Positions 36,163 to 45,388 of a DNA stretch of 64,000 nt are shown piece by piece. Numbering within the stretch: position 1 is the stretch's first letter; each line of letters starts with the position of its first letter. The stretch is from Betaproteobacteria bacterium (GTDB lineage Bacteria > Pseudomonadota > Gammaproteobacteria > Burkholderiales > Usitatibacteraceae), in assembly GCA_016709665.1 (NCBI GenBank), contig JADJMI010000010.1:62001-126000 (forward strand), written 5' to 3'. The notes beneath the pieces were generated by a model that did no database searches, was not told where the DNA came from, and was given only the letters and a program-made list of their open reading frames with translations. A program made the position numbers and the translations under genes.

Positions 36163-37230
36163 ATGGACACCCTGATCTCCCCCCGCCGCCGCACCATCCT
36201 CGCCGCCCTGGGCGCGGGCGCCCTGCTCGCCGGCTGCTCCGATGGCCTGCTGGCCGGCATCGCGAAGCGTCCCCTCGCCGCTTTCGGCGGCCCGACCATG
36301 GGCACCGCGTGGACGGCCAAGCTCGCGGGCGCGCTCGAAGGCGGCATGGCCGCGAAAGCCGAAGCCTCGGTCGCCGCCGCCCTCGCGAACGTGGTCGAGC
36401 GCATGTCGGCCCACCTCGCCGCCTCCGAGCTCGGCCGCTTCAACCGTCATGCTTCCACCGAGCCCTTCGCGGTCTCGCGCGAGACGCTCGAGGTGTTCGC
36501 CCTCGCCCGCGCGGTAAGCGAGCAGACCGCCGGCGCTTTCGACGTCACGGTCGCCCCGGCGGTGGACGCCTGGGGCTTCGGCCCGGCCGGCCGCAGCACC
36601 CTGCCGTCGTCGCAGGATCTCGTCCGCCTCGCCGCGGCGATCGATTTCCGTCACATCGCGATCGACCCGAAGGCCGGCACGCTCGCGAAGTCCCGCCCCG
36701 ACGTGCGCGCGGACCTCTCCGGCATCGCGAAGGGTTACGGCGTGGATCTCGCGGCCCGCTCGCTCGAAGCGATGGGCAGCCGCGACCACCTGGTCGAGGC
36801 CGGCGGCGAAGTGCGCGCCAAGGGCACGAACGCGGAAGGCCGCCCCTGGCGCATCGGCATCGAGCGCCCGGACCGGCAGCAGCGCGAGCCTTTCCTCGTG
36901 TTGCCGCTCGCCGACCTCTCCCTCGCCACCTCCGGCGACTACCGCATCTTCTTCGAGCACGAAGGGCGCCGCTATTCGCACGAGATCGATCCCGCGACGC
37001 GCGAGCCGGTTCGCGGCGATCTCGCCTCCGTGAGCGTCGTCTCGGCCGACTGCGGGCGCGCCGACGCGCTCGCCACCGCCCTCTTCGTGATGGGCGCGAA
37101 GCGCGGTTTCGAATGGGCCGCGGATCGCGGCGAGGCGGCCTGCCTCATCGTGCGCGGCGAGGGCGGCCGGCTCGAGGATCGCCGCACCCCGGCGTTCGCC
37201 AAGCTGGGCGCCGAACGCGTGGCGGCCTAG
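36163..37230 (+). CDS. apbE: FAD:protein FMN transferase ApbE
   Basis: 355 residues. Export signal with SPRRRTIL and a lipobox LLAGC at the N-terminus, then GPTMGTAWTAKL, AFDVTVAPAVDAWGFG, DLSGIAKGYGVD and the metal site ATSGDYRIFFEHEGRRYSH. Attaches FMN to the SGAT threonines of NqrB and NqrC in the periplasm. Position in the nqr operon supports this. Stop adjoins the nqrM ATG. Confidence 0.95.
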   Translation: MDTLISPRRRTILAALGAGALLAGCSDGLLAGIAKRPLAAFGGPTMGTAWTAKLAGALEGGMAAKAEASVAAALANVVERMSAHLAASELGRFNRHASTEPFAVSRETLEVFALARAVSEQTAGAFDVTVAPAVDAWGFGPAGRSTLPSSQDLVRLAAAIDFRHIAIDPKAGTLAKSRPDVRADLSGIAKGYGVDLAARSLEAMGSRDHLVEAGGEVRAKGTNAEGRPWRIGIERPDRQQREPFLVLPLADLSLATSGDYRIFFEHEGRRYSHEIDPATREPVRGDLASVSVVSADCGRADALATALFVMGAKRGFEWAADRGEAACLIVRGEGGRLEDRRTPAFAKLGAERVAA

Positions 37231-37416
37231 ATGGAAACCGTCCTCGCGGTATTCATCGCGGCGGTCGTCCTGATCGCCATCGCCATCGGCGGCATGACCG
37301 CGGGATCGAAGCTGACCGGGCGGTGCCTGCGCGGCTCGTGCGGCGGGCCGGCGGTGCTGGGTTCCGACGGCAAGGAAATCGAATCCTGCGCGAGCTGCCC
37401 GAACCGCAAGCACTAG
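37231..37416 (+). CDS. nqrM: NqrM, Fe-centre assembly factor for NQR
   Basis: 61 residues: one membrane helix (LAVFIAAVVLIAIAIGGM) followed by the four-cysteine tail CLRGSC ... CASCP, the DUF539/NqrM signature needed for Fe delivery to NqrD/E. Immediately follows apbE with no gap, closing the operon. Confidence 0.92.
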   Translation: METVLAVFIAAVVLIAIAIGGMTAGSKLTGRCLRGSCGGPAVLGSDGKEIESCASCPNRKH

Positions 37417-37452
37417 GCCCGCGCCTCCCATGACCCCCTCCTCGCGCGCGAC

Positions 37453-38628
37453 ATGAACCGGCGTCGCGCGATCTTCGCGATCGGCCTTGCCTCGCTGGCC
37501 GTCGCGGCGGCGGCGCTGGCGTACGGGCGATTCTTCCTCGAGAGTCCCGTGCGGGTCGACCTCGTGCAATCCGGGCGCGTGCCCCAACAGGTCTCCGGCC
37601 CCGGAACCGTGCAGGCCCGCGTCCCGGTGACCTTGAGCGCGCGCCTCACGGCGACGTTGACCTCGGTCGCCGTCGACGTGGGCGACAAGGTCCGTGCCGG
37701 CCAGGTGCTCGCCACGCTCGACGACCGCGACCTCGTGGCGCGCCGCGCCGCGGTGGGCGGCCAGCAGGCCTCGCTCGCCCAGCAGGTGGTGGCCGCGCAG
37801 GCCTCGGTGGAGCGTGCCCGTGCCGATCTCGACCTGGCCCGGTTGAAGGCGAAGCGCGAGGCCGACCTCCTGCGGCAAGGCTTCGTCTCCCAGTCGGCCT
37901 TCGACGCCACGAACGCGGCCCTCAAGTCCGCCCAGGCCGGCCTCGACAGCGCGCTCGCCACGCTGGCGGCGCGCCGGGCCGACGAGAAGACCCTGGTGCA
38001 GGAAGCGCACCTCGCCGAGGCGCAGGCGAGCTACAGCCGCCTGGCCGCCCCGATGGATGCCGTGGTGACCCAGCGCCTGGCCGAGCCGGGAACCACCGTG
38101 TCGCCCGGCACCCCGATCCTGCGGCTGGTGGATCCGGCGACCCTCTGGGTGGCCGTGCGCGTCGACGAGAGCGTCGTCGGGCGCGTCGCCACCGGCCAGG
38201 GCGCGCGCATCCGGCTGCGAACCGGCGAGACGGTGGAAGGCCGCGTCGCGCGCATCGCCGCGCAATCGGACGCCGCCACGCGCGAGCTCGATGTCTTCGT
38301 CGCCTTCACGACCCCGCCCGCGCGCTTCGCGATCGACCAGGAGGCGCAGGTGCGCATCGACGTCGGTTTCGACGAAGGCCTCGTGGTCCCCGTCGATGCG
38401 CTCACGCGCGATGCCGAGGGCCGCCCGGGCGTCCTTCGCGTGGTGGAAGGTCGCACGCGATTCGCGCCGGTCACGACCGGCACGGCGGGCGAATCCACCG
38501 TGGTGATCCGCCAGGGGCTTTCGGCCGGCGACGCCGTGGCCTCTCCCGCGCAGGGCCTCAAGTCCGGCCAGCGGGTCTCGCCCCTGCCTTCCTCCCCGAC
38601 GAAAGCCGCGCCGCCCCCGTCGCGGTGA
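37453..38628 (+). CDS. DevB-like periplasmic adaptor (HlyD/MFP family)
   Basis: 391 residues. N-terminal membrane anchor, lipoyl half-motifs (LTSVAVDVGDKVRAGQVLATLDD), long coiled-coil (about 95-195), second lipoyl half (SRLAAPMDAVVTQRLAEPGTTVSPG) and beta-barrel domain. With the next two genes forms a MacAB/DevBCA-type exporter. Starts 36 bp after nqrM, so read-through from the nqr operon is possible. Confidence 0.9.
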   Translation: MNRRRAIFAIGLASLAVAAAALAYGRFFLESPVRVDLVQSGRVPQQVSGPGTVQARVPVTLSARLTATLTSVAVDVGDKVRAGQVLATLDDRDLVARRAAVGGQQASLAQQVVAAQASVERARADLDLARLKAKREADLLRQGFVSQSAFDATNAALKSAQAGLDSALATLAARRADEKTLVQEAHLAEAQASYSRLAAPMDAVVTQRLAEPGTTVSPGTPILRLVDPATLWVAVRVDESVVGRVATGQGARIRLRTGETVEGRVARIAAQSDAATRELDVFVAFTTPPARFAIDQEAQVRIDVGFDEGLVVPVDALTRDAEGRPGVLRVVEGRTRFAPVTTGTAGESTVVIRQGLSAGDAVASPAQGLKSGQRVSPLPSSPTKAAPPPSR

Positions 38629-38638
38629 CCGGAGTCCG

Positions 38639-39832
38639 ATGGACCTCGCGCTGAAGGACATCCGACGCCACCTGGGCAAGTTCCTCGCCACCATCGTGGG
38701 CGTGGCGATGCTGCTCGCCATCGTCCTGGTGATGAACGGCATCTACCGGGGCAACATCGAGGACGGCATCTGGCTCATCGACAACACCGCCACCGACCTG
38801 TGGGTCGTCGAGCGCGGCCGCGGCGGGCCCTTCAACGAGCCTTCCCGCATGCCGCTCGACAGCTACCGGAGCATCGCCGCGACGCCCGGCGTGCAGCTCG
38901 CGAGCCCGATCGTGCTCTACACCGCCCAGCGGGAATTCGGCGGCAGCAGCCAGCAGTTCACCCTCGTGGGCTACGACGTGTTCGGCGGCCTGGGCGGGCC
39001 GGGGCGCATCGTGCAGGGCCGCGCGATCGCGGCGCCGCACCACGAGATGCTGGCGGACCGCAAGCTGGGCGTTCGCCTGGGCGACGTGCTGCCCCTGGGC
39101 GACGATCGCTACACGGTGGTCGGCCTCACCGGCGGCGCGGTCGACGCGAGCGGCAACCCGCTCGTCTACCTGTCGCTGCCCGACGCCCGCAAGGTGCAGT
39201 ACGAGCAGGACCGCGACGCCCTGGTGGCCGCCCGCGCGCAGAGCCTGAAGCGCCTGGAGGCGATGGGCATCCGCGGCGAGGCGGCCGAGCGCCTGCTGCC
39301 CCTGCTCTCCGGCGGCTCGGACTCGATCAACGCGGTGCTGGTGCGGCTCGATCCCGGCGCGGACGGCGCCGCGGTGGCGCGCCACATCCGCGACTGGCTG
39401 CACTACAACGTGTACACGACGCAGGAGGAGCGCTCGCTGATGCTCGACGGGCGGCTCAAGCGGATCTCGGCGGTGCTGGGCCTCTTCCGCGCGCTGCTCG
39501 TGACGGTCTCGATCGTCATCATCGCGCTCATCGTCTACGTGCTCACCATCGAGAAGATCCGCTCGATCGCCACGCTCAAGCTGATCGGCGCGCCCAACTC
39601 CCTCATCGTGCGGCTGATCATGACGCAGTCGATGCTGCTCACCCTGGGCAGCTTCGTGCTCGCCTACGGCCTGCGCACCCTCATCGCGCCGGGGTTCCCG
39701 CGCACGCTCGCCTTCGCGCCGCACGAGACGGCCGTCACCTTCGCCGTGATGATGGCCGGCGGCGTGCTCGCGAGCCTGCTCGCCGTCTGGCACGCGCTGC
39801 GCACCCCGCCGCAGCTCGCGCTCGGGGGCTGA
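38639..39832 (+). CDS. DevC-like ABC transporter permease (FtsX fold)
   Basis: 397 residues. One N-terminal helix (FLATIVGVAMLLAIVLVMNGI), a large extracytoplasmic domain, and three C-terminal helices, the FtsX/MacB permease layout. The wording DLALKDIRRHLGKF and AVLGLFRALLVTVSIVIIALIVYV is typical of DevC. Exports a lipid or small molecule with the flanking adaptor and ATPase. Confidence 0.9.
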   Translation: MDLALKDIRRHLGKFLATIVGVAMLLAIVLVMNGIYRGNIEDGIWLIDNTATDLWVVERGRGGPFNEPSRMPLDSYRSIAATPGVQLASPIVLYTAQREFGGSSQQFTLVGYDVFGGLGGPGRIVQGRAIAAPHHEMLADRKLGVRLGDVLPLGDDRYTVVGLTGGAVDASGNPLVYLSLPDARKVQYEQDRDALVAARAQSLKRLEAMGIRGEAAERLLPLLSGGSDSINAVLVRLDPGADGAAVARHIRDWLHYNVYTTQEERSLMLDGRLKRISAVLGLFRALLVTVSIVIIALIVYVLTIEKIRSIATLKLIGAPNSLIVRLIMTQSMLLTLGSFVLAYGLRTLIAPGFPRTLAFAPHETAVTFAVMMAGGVLASLLAVWHALRTPPQLALGG

Positions 39833-39833
39833 G

Positions 39834-40541
39834 GTGGCGATCCTCGACATCCGCGGCGTGAGCCAGACCTTCGGCACGGGCGAGACGGCGGTGCAGGCCC
39901 TCAAGCCGACCACGCTCTCGGCGCAACGGGGCGAGCTGCTCGCCCTGCTGGGCCCGAGCGGATCGGGCAAGAGCACGCTGCTGCTCGCCATCAGCCTCAT
40001 CCAGGCCCCGACCACGGGGCGCATCGAGATCGACGGGCAGGTCCTGCACGACGACGGCCCGACCGGCGTCGACATCCGCGCCTTCCGGCGGCGCAACATC
40101 GGCTTCATCTTCCAGCAGCACAACCTGATCCCGTTCCTCACCGCGCTCGAGAACGTCGCGTTGATGCTGGAGATCAACGGCGTCGGGGGACGGGAAGCCT
40201 CGCGGCGGGCGGCCGAGCTGCTCGACTACCTCGAGATCGGGCACCGGGCGCGTTCGCTGCCCGCCCGGCTCTCCGGCGGCGAGCAGCAGCGCGTCGCGAT
40301 CGGCCGGGCCCTCGCCAACGAGCCGGCGCTCATCCTCGCCGACGAGCCGACGGCCGCGCTCGACACCGCCCGCGGGATGAAGGCCATGGCCCTGCTGCGC
40401 AAGATCGCCCGCGAGCGCGGGACGGCCGTGGTCACGGTGACGCACGACCATCGCATGATCGACGGGTTCGACACCGTCTACCACCTCGACGACGGCGTGC
40501 TCACGCGCGAGCCCGACGACGGCACCGCGAAGCGGCCCTAG
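39834..40541 (+). CDS. DevA-like ABC transporter ATP-binding protein
   Basis: 235 residues from GTG at 39834. Walker A GPSGSGKSTL, Q-loop IFQQHNLIPFLTALENV, signature LSGGEQQRVAIGRAL, Walker B LILADEPTAALD and H-loop VTHDHRMID. LolD/MacB-type ATPase of the exporter. Two copies of the 12-nt GAAGCGGCCCTA lie at its end. Confidence 0.93.
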   Translation: MAILDIRGVSQTFGTGETAVQALKPTTLSAQRGELLALLGPSGSGKSTLLLAISLIQAPTTGRIEIDGQVLHDDGPTGVDIRAFRRRNIGFIFQQHNLIPFLTALENVALMLEINGVGGREASRRAAELLDYLEIGHRARSLPARLSGGEQQRVAIGRALANEPALILADEPTAALDTARGMKAMALLRKIARERGTAVVTVTHDHRMIDGFDTVYHLDDGVLTREPDDGTAKRP

Positions 40542-40612
40542 AAGCGGCCCTAGAAGCGGCGAGTGCGGCGCGCCGCGTCTTCAGGCGCGTGTCGCAGGGG
40601 ATACGGGGGCAA

Positions 40613-41548
40613 TCAGGCGGCAGCCGGCGCCGACGCCAGCACCGCGAGCACGTTGCGCGCGGCGCCCAGTCCCATGTTCACGTAGGCGTCCTCGCTCACG
40701 CCGCCCACGTGGGGCGAGAGCACGGTGTTCGCGACATGGCGCCACGCGTGCTCGCCGGCGAGGGGCTCGGGCGTGAAGGCGTCGAGGCCCGCCGCGCGCA
40801 GCTTGCCGCTCGCGAGGGCCTCGCGCACGGCGTCGTCGTCGACGAGACCGCCGCGGCCCGTGTTCACGAGGATCGCGCCGTCGGGCATCGTGGCGATGCT
40901 TTCGCGGTTGACCAGGTGCCGGTTATCGTCCGTGAGCGGGCAGTTGAGCGACAGCACGAGGCTGCCGGCCAGCACATCCGCCAGCGGCGCGAGCGTGACG
41001 CCCGCGGGCGCCTCCTTCACGAACGGATCGAACGCCAGGACCGGCATGCCCATCGCGACGCCGATGGCGGCCACGCGCCAGCCGATGGCGCCCAGCCCCA
41101 CCACGCCGAGCGTCTTGCCGTGCAGCTCGAGGCTCTTGTGCGTGGCCTTGTCCCAGAAGCCCGCCCGCATGCGCGCGTCGAGCCCGACGACGTTCTTGGC
41201 GCACGCGAGGATGAGCGCCCAGGCGTGCTCGGCCACGGCATCGGCGTTGGCGCCCGCCGCGGCGTTCACCACGATCCCCCGCGCCGCGGCCGCCGGCTTG
41301 TCGATGGTGTCGGTGCCCGAGCCGTGCTTGGCGACGACGCGAAGGCGCTTCGAGGCATCGAGGATGCGCGGCGTGATCCGGCCGTAGCGCACGATGATCG
41401 CCACCGGCTGGTACTTCTCGCACAGCGCCGCGATCGCGTCCTCGTCCGGCGTCTTGCCCGCGAAGACAACGTCGAAATCCGCCAGGAGCGCGAGCGCCAG
41501 CGGGGCGAGGTCGGCGGCGGTGACGAGGATGACGGGTTTGCCGCTCAC
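40613..41548 (-). CDS. D-isomer-specific 2-hydroxyacid dehydrogenase (PGDH-like)
   Basis: 311 residues from GTG at 41548, overlapping the upstream RraA-like gene (GTGA). NAD-binding GVVGLGAIGWRVA, catalytic Arg in NTGRGGLVDDDA, Glu in DAFTPEP and His in VLSPHVGGV; active-site region KHGSGTDTID. Probably oxidises a 2-hydroxyacid taken up by the TctCBA transporter. Lacks the ACT domain of full PGDHs. Confidence 0.9.
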   Translation of the reverse strand: MSGKPVILVTAADLAPLALALLADFDVVFAGKTPDEDAIAALCEKYQPVAIIVRYGRITPRILDASKRLRVVAKHGSGTDTIDKPAAAARGIVVNAAAGANADAVAEHAWALILACAKNVVGLDARMRAGFWDKATHKSLELHGKTLGVVGLGAIGWRVAAIGVAMGMPVLAFDPFVKEAPAGVTLAPLADVLAGSLVLSLNCPLTDDNRHLVNRESIATMPDGAILVNTGRGGLVDDDAVREALASGKLRAAGLDAFTPEPLAGEHAWRHVANTVLSPHVGGVSEDAYVNMGLGAARNVLAVLASAPAAA

Positions 41549-42237
41549 AGCGATTCGCCTTCCTTGAGGACCCCCGCGGCGCGCAGCGCGGCATCCAGCC
41601 AACCGGGCTTCAGCGCGCGCTTCGCGAGGATGTCGTCCATGCGCTTGCCCTCGTCCGCGACCTTCTTCGCGGCGAGCGGCAGGAGCGAGGCGGCCTTCTC
41701 GCGCTCGACGACGACCACGCCGTCGGCATCGCCCACGATGAGGTCGCCGGGGCACACCGCGACGCCGCCCGCGGAGATGGGCCAGTTGATCCGGCCCGGG
41801 ATGAACTTGGTCGGCCCGTTGGGGTTGACGCCGGCCGCGAAGACCGGGAATCCCAGTTCGAGCAGTTCGTCGGTGTCGCGCACCGCCCCGTCGATGACGA
41901 CGCCGCCCAGCTGCAGCACCTTGCACGCGTTGATCATGAGCGCGCCCATGAGCGCGCAGCTCGTGTCGCCCTTGCCGTCGATCACGAGCACGTCGCCGGG
42001 CTTCGCCAGGGTCATGGCCGCGTGGATCATGAGGTTGTCGCCGGCGCGCACCTCGATCGTGAAGGCCGGGCCCGCGATCTTCATCGCGGCGTCCAGCGGC
42101 GCCACGGCGTTGAGCGTGCCGCGGCGGCCCGCCACGTCGGCGAGGATGGCGGCCTGGTACCGGGCGGCCTCGGCCACGACGGCGGGGGATACGCGCTCGA
42201 AATCGCGGCGGACGTCGGCCAGGGTGTCGGTGCTCAT
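41545..42237 (-). CDS. RraA-like 4-carboxy-4-hydroxy-2-oxoadipate (HMG) aldolase/oxaloacetate decarboxylase
   Basis: 230 residues. Fold with metal-site wording DGAVRDTDELLELGFPVFAAG and GDLIVGDADGVVVV, the class II pyruvate aldolase group within the RraA family. Typically paired with hydroxyacid genes in aromatic or C4/C6-acid breakdown. True RraA RNase E inhibitors are shorter, so an aldolase or decarboxylase role is favoured; the substrate is not settled. Confidence 0.82.
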   Translation of the reverse strand: MSTDTLADVRRDFERVSPAVVAEAARYQAAILADVAGRRGTLNAVAPLDAAMKIAGPAFTIEVRAGDNLMIHAAMTLAKPGDVLVIDGKGDTSCALMGALMINACKVLQLGGVVIDGAVRDTDELLELGFPVFAAGVNPNGPTKFIPGRINWPISAGGVAVCPGDLIVGDADGVVVVEREKAASLLPLAAKKVADEGKRMDDILAKRALKPGWLDAALRAAGVLKEGESL

Positions 42238-42283
42238 GGGAATCCTTTCGGTGATGTGCGAATGAGGGAGGGAAATCGGGGGA

Positions 42284-43792
42284 TCAGCCGGCGGAGGCTT
42301 CCACGGCGCTTTCGCGGCGGCGGCGAAGGCCCGGCAGCACCATCGCCAGGAGGATCAGCGCGGTGACGACGAGGAACGCGAGGCTGATCGGCCGGGTGAC
42401 GAAGACGGCGAAGCTGCCCTCGGACATGAGGAGCGCCCGGCGCAGGTTCTCCTCGAGCATCGGCCCGAGCACGTAGCCCAGGATGAGCGGCGCGGGCTGG
42501 CAGTCGAGCTTCGCGAACACGTAGCCCAGCACGCCGATGCCGGCGCACAGGTAGACGTCCATCGCGCTGTTGTTGAGGCTGAAATTGCCCACGCAGGCGA
42601 ACACGAGGATCGCCGGGAAGAGCCAGCGGTAGGGCACCTGCGTGAGCCGCGCCCACAGGCCCACGAGTGGCAGGTTGAGAATCAGCAGAAGCGTGTTGCC
42701 CACGAACATGCTCGCGACGAGGCCCCAGAAGAGCTCGGGCTTGGAGGTCATCACCTGCGGGCCCGGCTGGATGCCCTGCATCGTGAGCGCGCCCAGCATG
42801 AGCGCCATCACGGCGCTCGCGGGGATGCCGAGCGTGAGGGTGGGAATGAAGTGCGTCTGCGCGGCCGCGTTGTTGGCGGCCTCCGGCGCCGCGACGCCCT
42901 CGATGGCGCCGTGGCCGAAGCGCGACGGATCCTTCGCGAGCTTCTTCTCGAGCATGTAGGCCGAGAAGGCCGCCACCGACGCCGTGATGCCCGGCAGCGC
43001 GCCGAAGAAGGAGCCCAGGGCCGTGCCGCGCAGCGTCGGCATCGCGGCCGCCTTCATGTCCGCCCAGGTGGGCATGAGGTTCTTCACGTCCTTGGCGAAC
43101 ACCTCGACCTTCTCGTTGCGGGCGAGGTTCAGCACGATCTCCGAGACGGCGAAGAGGCCCACCGCCACCACCGTGAAGCCCACGCCGTCCAGCAGTTCCG
43201 GGATGCCGAACGAGAACCGCGGCAGGCCCGAGGTGACGTCCGTGCCGACGATGCCCAGCAGCAGGCCGATGGCCACCATCGCCAGGGCCTTCACCAGGTC
43301 GCCGTGCGACAGGACGGCGGAGAAGACGAGGCCCATCAGCATGAGCGAGAAGTACTCCGCGGCGCCGAACTCCAGCGCCCACCGGCCCACGAGCGGGCCG
43401 AAGAACGCCACGAGCAGCGTCGAGAGGATGCCGCCCACGAAGGAAGCCATCGCCGCGGTGGCGAGCGCGGGCCCGGCCCGGCCCTGCCGCGCCATCTGGT
43501 AGCCGTCGATGGCGGTGACGGCGGAGGACACCTCGCCCGGCATGTTCACCAGGATCGCCGTCGTCGAGCCGCCGTACTGCGCGCCGTAGAAGATGCCGGC
43601 CAGCATGATGAGGGAGCTCACCGGGTCCAGCCCGAAGGTGATCGGCAGCAGCATGGCGATCGTGACGAGCGGGCCGATGCCCGGCAGCACGCCGATGAGC
43701 GTCCCGAGGAACACCCCGAGGAAGCAGTAGGCCAGGTTCTTGAGGGTGAGCGCGACGCCGAAGCCGAGCGCGAGGTTCGAAAGGACGTCCAT
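42284..43792 (-). CDS. tctA: tripartite tricarboxylate transporter large permease TctA
   Basis: 502 residues, about 11-12 membrane helices. Conserved GVLPGIGPLVTIAMLLPITF, YGAQYGGSTTAILVNMPGE and the second repeat EAANNAAAQTHFIPTLTLGIP. Takes up carboxylates with TctB and the Bug protein TctC, using an ion gradient. tctB ends 4 bp upstream. Confidence 0.94.
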   Translation of the reverse strand: MDVLSNLALGFGVALTLKNLAYCFLGVFLGTLIGVLPGIGPLVTIAMLLPITFGLDPVSSLIMLAGIFYGAQYGGSTTAILVNMPGEVSSAVTAIDGYQMARQGRAGPALATAAMASFVGGILSTLLVAFFGPLVGRWALEFGAAEYFSLMLMGLVFSAVLSHGDLVKALAMVAIGLLLGIVGTDVTSGLPRFSFGIPELLDGVGFTVVAVGLFAVSEIVLNLARNEKVEVFAKDVKNLMPTWADMKAAAMPTLRGTALGSFFGALPGITASVAAFSAYMLEKKLAKDPSRFGHGAIEGVAAPEAANNAAAQTHFIPTLTLGIPASAVMALMLGALTMQGIQPGPQVMTSKPELFWGLVASMFVGNTLLLILNLPLVGLWARLTQVPYRWLFPAILVFACVGNFSLNNSAMDVYLCAGIGVLGYVFAKLDCQPAPLILGYVLGPMLEENLRRALLMSEGSFAVFVTRPISLAFLVVTALILLAMVLPGLRRRRESAVEASAG

Positions 43793-43795
43793 GGG

Positions 43796-44257
43796 CTAGC
43801 GGCCGAACTCGAACGCGAAGAGCGGATAGGGCAGGCCCAGCCCCCAGATGAAGATGCCCGCGGCCATCGCGCACATCACCCCCGCGAGGATCGCCACCTC
43901 GAGCCAGCGGAATTCCTTGCCCGCGTACGCGCTCGCGACCACCAGCACGACGAGCGAGGGGATGAGCCCCACGTGCTCCATGAGCCACCCGAAGGCCACG
44001 ATGGCGGCGGTGAGCATCGCGAGGGGAAACCAGCCCCACGCGCCCTCGACCGGGACGCCCGAGCGCAGGCCGCGGACCATCGTCACCAGCCCGAAGCCCA
44101 CGAGGATCAGGCCCAGGGCGCGCGGAAAGAATCCCGGCCCCATCTGCTGCAGGTCGCCGAACGGATAGGCGAGCGCGACCCAGAAGCCGCCCGCGCCGAA
44201 GGCGGCGAAGAGCAGCCCCGCGAGGAAGTCGCGGTTGTCGAGGAGGCCGGGTTTCAC
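43796..44257 (-). CDS. tctB: tripartite tricarboxylate transporter small subunit TctB
   Basis: 153 residues with four membrane helices (FLAGLLFAAFGAGGFWVALAYPFG at the start; a later ILAGVMCAMAAGIFIWGLGLPYPL). Typical of the TctB family, which is variable in sequence. Follows tctC within about 30 bp. Confidence 0.9.
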   Translation of the reverse strand: MKPGLLDNRDFLAGLLFAAFGAGGFWVALAYPFGDLQQMGPGFFPRALGLILVGFGLVTMVRGLRSGVPVEGAWGWFPLAMLTAAIVAFGWLMEHVGLIPSLVVLVVASAYAGKEFRWLEVAILAGVMCAMAAGIFIWGLGLPYPLFAFEFGR

Positions 44258-44288
44258 GGGGCGCCCAGGGGTTTCGCGCGAAGCCGCG

Positions 44289-45260
44289 TCACTTCGTCTT
44301 GATGCCGGCTTCCTTGATGACGCCCGCCCACTTGTCGTGGTCGGACTTGATGAGCGCGGCGAAGGCCGCCGGGCCGGTCGTGAGCTCGCCGCCGAGGCGT
44401 TCCTTCACCTCGGGCATCGCGAGGACCTTCACGATCTCCGTGTGCAGGCGCGCGACGATCGGATCCGGCGTGCCGGCCGGCACGGCGATGCCGAACCAGG
44501 TGATGGCCTCGAACCCCGCGTAGCCGGATTCGGCGACGGTCGGCACATCGGGCCATTGCGACGCGCGCTTGGCGGAGGTGACCGCGATGGCGCGAAGCTG
44601 GCCCGACTTCACCTGCGGCATGGCCGATTCGAGCGAGGCGACGAAGAAAGCGGCGCGGCCGCTGATCACGTCCGGAAGCGCCTGCGAAGTGCCTTTGTAG
44701 GGCACGTGCGTGTACTTGATGCCCGCGACCTTCTGGAAGTACTCGCCCGCGAGGTGGGCGACGGTGGCATTGCCCGGCGAGGCGAAGAGGAGCTTGCCCG
44801 GGGCGGCCTTCGCGGCGGCCACGAGGTCGGCCAGCGTCTTGATCGGCGAACTGGCGCCGACGGTGATGGCGAGCGGCGCGGCGTCGACGAGGGTGACGGG
44901 CGTGAAGTTCTTCACCGGATCGTAAGGCAGGCCGGACATGAGCGAGGGCGCGATCGACAGGTTGGCCGTCTGCGCCATCACGAGGGTATAGCCGTCCGCC
45001 TTCGATTTCGCGGCGGCATCCAGGCCCAGCGTGCCGCCGGCGCCCGCCTTGTTCTCGACCACCACCTTCCAGCCGAGGGTCGTGGACAGCTTGTCGGCCA
45101 CGATGCGGCTGATGATGTCCGTGCCGCCGCCGGGCGGGAACGGGACGATCAGGCGGACGGGCTTGTCCGGGTAGCCGGCCTGCGCTTGGGCGAGGCCGGG
45201 GATGGCGAAGGCGAGCGTGGCGAGCGCGGCCGTGGCGGCGCGGGCGATGCGGCGATTCAT
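44289..45260 (-). CDS. tctC: Bug-family tripartite tricarboxylate transporter binding protein TctC
   Basis: 323 residues. ATG at 45260 with GGAGGAG in front; signal peptide ending GLAQAQA; then YPDKPVRLIVPFPPGGGTDIISRIV, ENKAGAGGTLGLDAAAKSKADGY and FASPGNATVAHLAGEYF, the Bug signature. Captures a carboxylic acid in the periplasm. First gene of the five-gene minus-strand operon, divergent from the LysR regulator. Confidence 0.95.
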   Translation of the reverse strand: MNRRIARAATAALATLAFAIPGLAQAQAGYPDKPVRLIVPFPPGGGTDIISRIVADKLSTTLGWKVVVENKAGAGGTLGLDAAAKSKADGYTLVMAQTANLSIAPSLMSGLPYDPVKNFTPVTLVDAAPLAITVGASSPIKTLADLVAAAKAAPGKLLFASPGNATVAHLAGEYFQKVAGIKYTHVPYKGTSQALPDVISGRAAFFVASLESAMPQVKSGQLRAIAVTSAKRASQWPDVPTVAESGYAGFEAITWFGIAVPAGTPDPIVARLHTEIVKVLAMPEVKERLGGELTTGPAAFAALIKSDHDKWAGVIKEAGIKTK

Positions 45261-45335
45261 GGTGACTCCTCCAGGGGCGGGTACCGCGAAAGGTTGGCCC
45301 GGGTGGGGTCCCGGGTCCGATGGCGTCCGACAATC

Positions 45336-45353
45336 ATGGGTGAGACAATCCAT
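45336..45353. promoter_or_regulatory. candidate LysR operator ATGG-N10-CCAT
   Basis: Short inverted repeat in the 128-bp gap between tctC and the divergent LysR gene, about 36 bp before the regulator start. Such dyads are common LysR-type sites, but the classic T-N11-A form is not clear here. Confidence 0.3.
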
Positions 45354-45388
45354 CACGTCCATTTAACTTTTCCTTGGGATCCATAGAT